This document shows, in pieces, positions 19,281 through 24,496 of a stretch of DNA of 24,496 nucleotides. A program made the translations under genes and the position numbers. Source of the stretch: a virus. Each line of letters begins with the position of its first letter. Position 1 is the first letter of the stretch. The notes beneath the pieces are model-generated. The model ran no database searches. It was not told the DNA's origin and worked only from the letters and a program-made list of their open reading frames with translations. The stretch lies in IMG/VR virus record IMGVR_UViG_3300037587_000401, positions 1 through 24,496 of that record; one strand, 5' to 3'.

Positions 19281-19323
19281 GGCGTTAGTTAGTCAGGTTA
19301 ATGAATTGGAGGATAAATTGTGA
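19281..19323 (+). pseudogene. Remnant tail of a duplicated helix-turn-helix gene
   Basis: This frame reads ALVSQVNELEDKL then TGA, nearly the same as the end of the 18554 gene (TLVNQVDELEQKP then TGA). The DNA matches too (GTTAGTCAGGTTAATGAATT against GTTAATCAGGTTGATGAATT). No start or helix-turn-helix part is present. The TGA overlaps the GTG of the TOPRIM gene, so the tail still supplies that gene's ribosome site. Confidence 0.55.
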
Positions 19324-19910
19324 TCGTTGAACACTTAAAGCAAAGAAGGTTAACTCCAGAATTGTACTCGGGGGTTTGGTTGAATGAATATGAGGACATT
19401 TGTACCTTTGGTTTATGGAACCTTTCAGGTCAGCTCGTAGGCTTTCAACAATACCGACCTCTTGCGTTAAAAAAGATTAACGGACGGCCTTCAAAAGCAA
19501 AATATTTCACGCTATTAAGTAAAGTTGACGGCAAAGCAAAACTTGGAGTCTTTGGTTTGGATAAATTGGACCCTCTAAATCGTATAGTGTTTTTAGTCGA
19601 AGGTATCTTTGACGCCGCACCCTTGCATCAAAAGGGTGCGAATGCCCTTGCTACTTTAACAAATAACCCTAAGCACCTCGCATCTTGGCTAAAAAGTCTC
19701 GGTTACTGGACAGTGGCGTTATGTGAGGGCGACAATGCAGGAAAGAAACTTGCTACGGTTGCTGATCAAGCAATCTTTCTGCCTGAGGGTCTTGACCCAG
19801 GTGACATGCCAGACAGTTGGTTTGATCAACTGCTGGCCGTAACACGCAACACTTGTAAAGCGAAGCCCGAACATGACGTGGCTGGTTTTTTATTATCCCC
19901 AATAAAGTGA
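19320..19910 (+). CDS. TOPRIM-domain, primase-like protein
   Basis: 196 residues. The N-terminal part (15-66) has GVWLNEYEDICTFGLWNLSG, GFQQYRP and KYFTLLSK, as in phage primase-related proteins that start with a degenerate zinc or substrate fold. The TOPRIM core follows: FLVEGIFDAAPLH (91-103, Glu94), ANALATLTNNPKHLASWLK, then VALCEGDNAGKKLA (132-145, Glu136 and Asp138) and LPEGLDPGDMPD. No helicase or RNA-polymerase domain is attached, so it is a stand-alone protein. GTG start with GGAGG seven bases upstream. Role in replication priming is inferred. Confidence 0.8.
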   Translation: MIVEHLKQRRLTPELYSGVWLNEYEDICTFGLWNLSGQLVGFQQYRPLALKKINGRPSKAKYFTLLSKVDGKAKLGVFGLDKLDPLNRIVFLVEGIFDAAPLHQKGANALATLTNNPKHLASWLKSLGYWTVALCEGDNAGKKLATVADQAIFLPEGLDPGDMPDSWFDQLLAVTRNTCKAKPEHDVAGFLLSPIK

Positions 19911-19944
19911 TACACTAACCATTAATAATCAATGAGGGTTTGTT

Positions 19945-20079
19945 ATGTCTAAAGTAACCACAGCAATTAAATCTATCGATGTTGAACCGCCAATCTTAAA
20001 TGAAGGCATGGGCGTTATAAGTGACGGCTATATGGATATTGGTGGCGGCAGTTCTAACGGCGAAATGACCGGACCTTAA
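19945..20079 (+). CDS. 44-residue glycine-rich small protein
   Basis: MSKVTTAIKSIDVEPPILNE then GMGVISDGYMDIGGGSSNGE and MTGP. Flexible and acidic. GAGGG seven bases before the ATG. It begins the packaging transcription unit. Not recognised. Confidence 0.5.
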   Translation: MSKVTTAIKSIDVEPPILNEGMGVISDGYMDIGGGSSNGEMTGP

Positions 20080-20088
20080 GGATAACTA

Positions 20089-20127
20089 ATGGCAAATACA
20101 AAACTAACAGATAAACAGGTGACGTGA
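20089..20127 (+). CDS. 12-residue micro-ORF
   Basis: MANTKLTDKQVT with AAGGA upstream; its stop is two bases before the next ATG. Possibly only a translational link in the chain to the terminase gene. Confidence 0.25.
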   Translation: MANTKLTDKQVT

Positions 20128-20128
20128 T

Positions 20129-20212
20129 ATGAGCCAATCACACCCAACCAAATCAGAAGTCGACACTTACGCCGGTCATTATGTGCTTTATGGTGATTTA
20201 TGTTTGAAATGA
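20129..20212 (+). CDS. 27-residue small ORF overlapping terminase start
   Basis: MSQSHPTKSEVDTYAGHYVL then YGDLCLK, with AGGTGA six bases upstream. Its end overlaps the terminase small subunit start by 13 bases, suggesting coupled translation. Confidence 0.35.
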   Translation: MSQSHPTKSEVDTYAGHYVLYGDLCLK

Positions 20213-20817
20213 ATTGCAATCAAAAAGTTTTATTTGAAGAGCTAACCCCTTTACAGAAAGAAATAGCTCTAAATTCCATATCGGGAATGAATGATATTGA
20301 CGCTTACAAGGCGTCAAAAGGTAAAGCTAAAACCGTTAAAGCAATGGAGGCTAGTGTAAATCAAATCTTAGGGAATCTTGGGGTGAAAGCTTTTATTGAT
20401 TCTATGGCTAATCATATCGTTAATCCTGCTATTATGAGCCGTGACGAGATGATGAAGGAGCTTACTTTAATTGCTCGTACAAATAGTAATGATTTGCTTG
20501 ATTGGGGCTACAGAGATGTAGAGGCGGTCAACAAAGAAACAGGTGAAACAGAAATTGTTCAACAATCCTTTTGGACGCTTCGCACTGTTGATGAAATAAA
20601 ACCTGAACACATGAGCGCAATTGAAGAGGTTTCTGTAGGTAAGGACGGTCTTAAGTTCAAAAGAACATCTAAATTATCGGCCATGAAACAACTTGCTGAT
20701 CTTGGCGGTTATGAAGCACCGAAGAAAATAGAAACAAAATCGGCAATTCTTGAAATTCCAGCTGATGCATCACCAGAGGATGCAGCAAAGATATACAACG
20801 AATTAATGAATAGTTAG
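20200..20817 (+). CDS. terS: Terminase small subunit
   Basis: 205 residues. Small terminase proteins form a ring that recognises the packaging site and hands DNA to the large subunit. LTPLQKEIALNSISGMNDID then AYKASKGKAKT and LGNLGVKAFIDSM (residues 15-68) is the helix-turn-helix DNA-recognition region of the Terminase_2 type; IMSRDEMMKELTLIARTNSN and LKFKRTSKLSAMKQLADLGG are the usual later blocks. The start is 20200 or 20209; the ribosome site is weak in both, consistent with coupling to the upstream small ORF. It lies 79 bases before the large subunit. Confidence 0.85.
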   Translation: MFEMNCNQKVLFEELTPLQKEIALNSISGMNDIDAYKASKGKAKTVKAMEASVNQILGNLGVKAFIDSMANHIVNPAIMSRDEMMKELTLIARTNSNDLLDWGYRDVEAVNKETGETEIVQQSFWTLRTVDEIKPEHMSAIEEVSVGKDGLKFKRTSKLSAMKQLADLGGYEAPKKIETKSAILEIPADASPEDAAKIYNELMNS

Positions 20818-20896
20818 TGCGTAAGCTATGAATAAACGAATAAAATTACAGATATTCACGGCAATGTATTATTAATTATGACTAAATGGTGAATAA

Positions 20897-22519
20897 GTGC
20901 CTATTCCGTTTGATTTCGATTTTAAAAACCCTGATTACACAGCGGTATTTGTTCATCGGCAAAAAATACTCAAGGCGTTAAGGGCTAACCCTGAAAAGCT
21001 ACCAATGATAAAAGCGTTTTACAAAATGAATCCAGCGCAATTTATTATTGATTGGGGTTGTACCTTTGATCCTCGTAATGTTGAGCGTGGCCTTCCTGCT
21101 GTAATTCCTTTTTTGCTATTTGAAAGGCAGGAAGAATGGATCAACTTCACAATTGAAAACTGGAAAAATCAAGAGCCAATGTTAACCGTCAAAAGTCGCG
21201 ACATGGGTCTTAGTTGGTTATCCATTGGTTTGGCCTCGACCCTGTGCATGTTCAACAAGGAAATGGTTATCGGATTTGGATCACGTAAAGAAGAATACGT
21301 TGATAAAATTGGTGCGCCAAAATCGCTTTTTTACAAAGCAAGAATGTTTTCTAAAATGGTTCCTCATGAGTTCAGATCTGGCTTTGACGATGCAAAAACA
21401 GCACCGCACATGCGAATAATGTTTCCGGGTACTGGCTCGGCCATCATCGGCGAGTCTGGCGATGGTATCGGGCGTGGTGATAGAGCATCGATTTATTTCG
21501 TTGATGAATCAGCATTCCTTGAGCGGCCACAGCTAGTAGAAGCCTCGCTCTCTCAAACCACAAATTGCCGATCGGACATTTCAACGCCTAACGGATCAAA
21601 TAACCCCTTTGCCATAAAAATTGCCGCTGGAAAAATAAAACAATTCGCTTTTCACTGGCGTGACGATCCGAGAAAAGATGACGCTTGGTACGAGAAGCAA
21701 AAAAGACAGCTTGATCAGGTCACTATAGCGCAAGAGATCGATATTGATTTCAATGCGTCGGTCGAGGGCGTTCTGATTCCATCAGCATGGGTACAATCTG
21801 CAATAGACGCTCATATAAAACTGAACATCGATGTTAGCGGCGAAAAGAAATCGGCGCTCGACGTGGCAGACAGAGGTAAAGATCATAACGCTCAGTCATT
21901 CAGAGATGGAATGCTATTAACCGACATTGATATTTGGCACGGCACAACCGTCGAGGACATATTCGGCACGACACAGCGAGCGATAGACAATTGTGAGTCC
22001 AGCCGCCACGACTCCTTTAGCTTTGATTCAGATGGTCTTGGCGTTGGTTGCCGAGGTGACGCTCGGGTTATTAATGAGATTAGAGAATCGGAAGGTCTGC
22101 ACAAAATCGCCGCAATTCCATTTAATGGTTCTGGTGCTGTCATAAACAAATTGGACTACATAATCGAGCCGGACGGCGACTCGACTGGGCGAACTAACGA
22201 GTCGTTTTTTGCGAACTACAAGGCTCAATGCTGGTGGCATCTGCGCGAATTATTCAAAGAAACTCACGAGGCGGTGGTAAACGGCAAGAGGGTAAATTCT
22301 GATAATATCATCTCGATATCATCGCAATGCAAAAACCTAACGATTGTCACGACTGAGCTGTCACAGCCGACATATAAAAAAGACAATCGAGGAAAGGTAC
22401 TGATCAACAAAGCGCCTGATGATGCGAAATCTCCAAACGCGGCGGATAGTGTTATGATGGTTTACGCACCGCCGGAAGAAAAAAAGAAGGCGAGAAATGT
22501 TAGAGTTATGGTTATATAA
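20897..22519 (+). CDS. terL: Terminase large subunit
   Basis: 540 residues. The packaging motor: an ATPase that pumps DNA into the procapsid, and a nuclease that cuts it. ATPase: TVKSRDMGLSWLSIGLAS (97-114), a deviant Walker A of the type common in terminases, then ASIYFVDESAF (197-207, Walker B with Asp203/Glu204) and STPNGSNNPF (coupling motif). Nuclease: ALDVADRGKDHNAQSF (Asp-X2-Asp type) and FDSDGLGVG. GTG start with GGTGA five bases upstream; no ATG is available near. The stretch 20818-20896 holds only a doubtful 15-codon frame. Confidence 0.93.
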   Translation: MPIPFDFDFKNPDYTAVFVHRQKILKALRANPEKLPMIKAFYKMNPAQFIIDWGCTFDPRNVERGLPAVIPFLLFERQEEWINFTIENWKNQEPMLTVKSRDMGLSWLSIGLASTLCMFNKEMVIGFGSRKEEYVDKIGAPKSLFYKARMFSKMVPHEFRSGFDDAKTAPHMRIMFPGTGSAIIGESGDGIGRGDRASIYFVDESAFLERPQLVEASLSQTTNCRSDISTPNGSNNPFAIKIAAGKIKQFAFHWRDDPRKDDAWYEKQKRQLDQVTIAQEIDIDFNASVEGVLIPSAWVQSAIDAHIKLNIDVSGEKKSALDVADRGKDHNAQSFRDGMLLTDIDIWHGTTVEDIFGTTQRAIDNCESSRHDSFSFDSDGLGVGCRGDARVINEIRESEGLHKIAAIPFNGSGAVINKLDYIIEPDGDSTGRTNESFFANYKAQCWWHLRELFKETHEAVVNGKRVNSDNIISISSQCKNLTIVTTELSQPTYKKDNRGKVLINKAPDDAKSPNAADSVMMVYAPPEEKKKARNVRVMVI

Positions 22520-22523
22520 TTCG

Positions 22524-22540
22524 TGTTACTATCGTTAACA
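22524..22540 (+). promoter_or_regulatory. Possible promoter with TGTTA/TAACA inverted repeat
   Basis: TGT-TACTAT (hexamer 22527-22532) is an extended -10 with the same hexamer as the promoters at 6490 and 17279. The inverted pair TGTTA (22524-22528) and TAACA (22536-22540) overlaps it. No clear -35. Confidence 0.3.
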
Positions 22541-22565
22541 TAAAACAGATCGAAAGGGGAAGACC

Positions 22566-22853
22566 TTGCTTTCAGGAATATTAGAAATAACTTCATGTAT
22601 CATCGCCGCAATATTTGGGATTGTTGGGGTTTTTTATGGGATGTCGATTGATAACTACAATATATCGCCGTCTTATTTCGTCGCGGTTAGTGGGTTGCTT
22701 GTTGTCATTGTTGTTGTTTACCTATCCCAACTAGCAGAAGTAATGCAAAAACCAGAAAAAATCAATGTAATAATCTGCAAAGTGCTGAATAAATTAATCT
22801 ATGTTATTATTATAATTCAAGTCATCACTGCGGTCTTAACGGTAAATAATTAA
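22566..22853 (+). CDS. 95-residue three-helix membrane protein, TTG start
   Basis: Hydrophobic segments at about 8-25 (ITSCIIAAIFGIVGVFYG), 37-55 (YFVAVSGLLVVIVVVYLS) and 70-92 (LNKLIYVIIIIQVITAVLTV). AAGGGGA six bases before TTG at 22566 is strong, and the first in-frame ATG is inside the first helix, so the TTG start is accepted. Its stop fuses with the portal start (TAATG). A membrane protein between terminase and portal is out of place for structural genes; it could be a lysis or exclusion factor (speculative). Confidence 0.6.
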   Translation: MLSGILEITSCIIAAIFGIVGVFYGMSIDNYNISPSYFVAVSGLLVVIVVVYLSQLAEVMQKPEKINVIICKVLNKLIYVIIIIQVITAVLTVNN

Positions 22854-24196
22854 TGATATATCCAGATGGTTACTTATCAAAACAACACGACGTTACGCTA
22901 GAAAAAAAGAGTAATAATATTATTACCTCTCAACTGGCGTTTGCTGATTTTCTAATGAATGGCAATAACGGCGATCTATCAGCGTTTGCTGCTATTCAAA
23001 TGTACTCTGATTCGATGCCATTCTATAATGCTGTTGACATGCGAGCCAGGCACTACTCTCAAATACCCATTAGACTTTTCGATAAAGTTAAAGATGAGTT
23101 TATCGATAACCACCCCGTTTTAGATCTGTTAAAAAACCCAAATGCAGACATTTCGGGGCTTGAGTTTTCCTATTCGTATGTGAGCTTTTTTGATATTACC
23201 GGAAACAATTTCATACTAGCAACGGGCAGAGTTGATCGGCCGCCGTTGGAGCTGATTAACATTCCCCCACAAAACATTACCTTTGGCACCAGCACAAAAT
23301 TTAGTATTTTAAATGTGCCTGATTGGATCCAGATGACGGCCACATCGAGCGGTATCTCAGACATGTTTTTTGCCGAGGAAGTAAGGGAGGGCAACCAAAC
23401 GTCTATCCGATTCTACAATGTGGGCCGTGACCGCGAACTGTGGCATATGCGCCTATTCAACCCTAAACGTAACTCTGGTAATTTCTGGGGAATGAGCAGG
23501 GCTAAACCTATCTTTCTTGAGATTCAGCAGTATCTATCTGGAAACAATAACAACTGGAGTATTTTAAAGCGCGGATCAAGAATGTCAGTTGCCTGGGTGA
23601 ACAATCGAGGTGAAGAATTAACCGAGGTTCAATGGAACAGACTTCAAGAGCAAGCGGACAAATACAAAGGCGATACTAACGCTGGCGGCACACCTATTCT
23701 TGACGGCATGGATATAAAGGATATTCAATCCAAAAATACCGACATGCAATTTAAAGAGCTACAAGAGGCAATGCTAAGTAGAATATCGGTAGTTTATGGC
23801 ATTCCGTTAGCGATGCTGTTAGACAAGTCAATGACATTAAATAATTTGGAAACCAGCGGTTTGTTACTCTACGATAATGCGGTCATGCCTTTAGCCGTAT
23901 ATCTCTATGATGAATTGACCAGATTTCTACTGCCCCGGTACAAAGACACTGAAAACTTAATATTCAAATTTTCTGAAAGTGACGTCCCGGTCCTGCGGCC
24001 GCGCGTACTTGAAAACGCAAAGCGCCAGCGTGAATTGAACGTTAATACTATCAACGAAATCAGAACAGCGATCGGCGATCAGCCTCTTGACGAAGGTGGT
24101 GATGTTGTATTCATTAGTGCCACTTTAGTTCCTGCCGGTGTTGATCTCGGTGAAGATGACGAGCCTACTGATTCTTTATTGGATGATGAAGAATAA
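22853..24196 (+). CDS. HK97-type portal protein
   Basis: 447 residues, usual length. Portal proteins form the dodecameric DNA entry ring at one capsid vertex. Visible blocks: MPFYNAVDMRARHYSQIPIR (55-74), HPVLDLLKNPNADISGLEF, ITGNNFILATG, FWGMSRAKPIFLEIQQYL, NNWSILKRGSRMSVAW, the wing and stem region LDGMDIKDIQSKNTDMQFKE, then ISVVYGIPLAMLLDKSMTLN and RLLLPRY-like FLLPRYKDT, with an acidic tail (GEDDEPTDSLLDDEE). It follows terminase and is fused by TAATG to the head-morphogenesis gene. Confidence 0.9.
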   Translation: MIYPDGYLSKQHDVTLEKKSNNIITSQLAFADFLMNGNNGDLSAFAAIQMYSDSMPFYNAVDMRARHYSQIPIRLFDKVKDEFIDNHPVLDLLKNPNADISGLEFSYSYVSFFDITGNNFILATGRVDRPPLELINIPPQNITFGTSTKFSILNVPDWIQMTATSSGISDMFFAEEVREGNQTSIRFYNVGRDRELWHMRLFNPKRNSGNFWGMSRAKPIFLEIQQYLSGNNNNWSILKRGSRMSVAWVNNRGEELTEVQWNRLQEQADKYKGDTNAGGTPILDGMDIKDIQSKNTDMQFKELQEAMLSRISVVYGIPLAMLLDKSMTLNNLETSGLLLYDNAVMPLAVYLYDELTRFLLPRYKDTENLIFKFSESDVPVLRPRVLENAKRQRELNVNTINEIRTAIGDQPLDEGGDVVFISATLVPAGVDLGEDDEPTDSLLDDEE

Positions 24197-24496
24197 TGGC
24201 AGCTAGCGAGGCAGCAAGAAATCAAGCTCGAGAGGATCTACGGTCCAAGATTAAACTCGAAAAAGATTTCATTCGCAAGCTGACTCGTTTAAATAATCAA
24301 ATGATCAAAAAAACAGTGTTGGACTTTGGGCGTGATGGTGTGGTGCTCAATGCGAGAGAGTTTGAGTCTGAGCTAGCCGAGTTGTTAGATAATCAATATG
24401 ATCGAGCATCAAAAGAGTTCAGCAGTCAAATTAGAGACATTCTGCCAGAAGATTTAGAATCGACTGAAAAAGAAAACTCATTGATAACTGATGCTC
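24196..24496 (+). CDS. Head-morphogenesis (minor head) protein, partial
   Basis: The first 100 codons of a gene that runs off the right edge: MAASEAARNQAREDLRSKIK, then helical charged sequence with KLTRLNNQMIKKTVLDFG and SELAELLDNQYDRASKEF. Translation is coupled to the portal stop (TAATG). A charged, helical N-terminus directly after an HK97 portal is typical of minor head proteins; the identifying C-terminal domain is outside the window. Confidence 0.6.
   Translation, partial: MAASEAARNQAREDLRSKIKLEKDFIRKLTRLNNQMIKKTVLDFGRDGVVLNAREFESELAELLDNQYDRASKEFSSQIRDILPEDLESTEKENSLITDA

Noticed and set aside
20828-20875. 15-codon ORF between the terminase genes
   Set aside because: Poor ribosome site and no sign of selection; left out as a gene.

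Overview
The window is one end-to-end piece of a tailed double-stranded DNA bacteriophage (or prophage) genome. The evidence is a head-packaging block at the right end (terminase small subunit, terminase large subunit, HK97-type portal, start of a head-morphogenesis gene), a RecT/YqaJ recombination pair, and dozens of very short, tightly packed genes with strong Shine-Dalgarno sites and ATGA/TAATG overlaps. The AT-rich composition, sigma70-like promoters, lipoprotein signals and relatives of enterobacterial phage families (NinX-like, PapB-like, RecT) point to a gammaproteobacterial, plausibly marine, host. This host call is inference. No integrase, tRNA gene, CRISPR array or insertion sequence was seen.

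Layout. (1) 1-1800 is a control region. A truncated ribbon-helix-helix repressor reads left from an operator-flanked promoter. A DUF2829/Tad2-like gene (a family that includes anti-Thoeris proteins) reads right from an extended -10 promoter. A leftward operon of an XRE-type repressor and four small genes ends at a terminator. (2) 1936-4420 is the recombination module: a small leader gene, RecT, a small gene, YqaJ exonuclease and a zinc-ribbon protein. (3) 4480-9000 is a field of small early genes: a PapB-like regulator, a truncated TetR-like regulator, zinc ribbons, many 30-50 residue membrane proteins, recurrent promoters and hairpins. (4) 8540-11640 holds a structured RNA-like segment with a terminator, a small helix-turn-helix protein, peptide deformylase, a lipoprotein and a strongly predicted pseudoknotted small RNA at 11071-11173. 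(5) 11700-12900 carries two AP2-type endonuclease-like genes. (6) 12913-16700 is another set of small phage genes (NinX-like, cysteine-rich, membrane). (7) 16820-19910 has an exported protein, a full-length CCA-adding tRNA nucleotidyltransferase with its own repeat-decorated promoter, a small helix-turn-helix gene, and a TOPRIM primase-like protein. (8) 19945-24496 is packaging and head assembly.

How it fits together. RecT plus YqaJ form a two-component exonuclease/annealing recombinase. The TOPRIM protein probably serves replication. Peptide deformylase and CCA-adding enzyme act on host translation (nascent-chain deformylation, tRNA 3'-end repair). Repeated promoters (TTGAC with a shared GTAGGGAATAAGG spacer) and hairpins with a TTRATY-type loop divide the small-gene region into transcription units. 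The most unusual element is the 11036-11173 unit: a promoter, about 100 nucleotides, and a 17-bp terminator helix. A 7-nucleotide bulge in that helix is exactly complementary to a 7-nucleotide segment near the 5' end.
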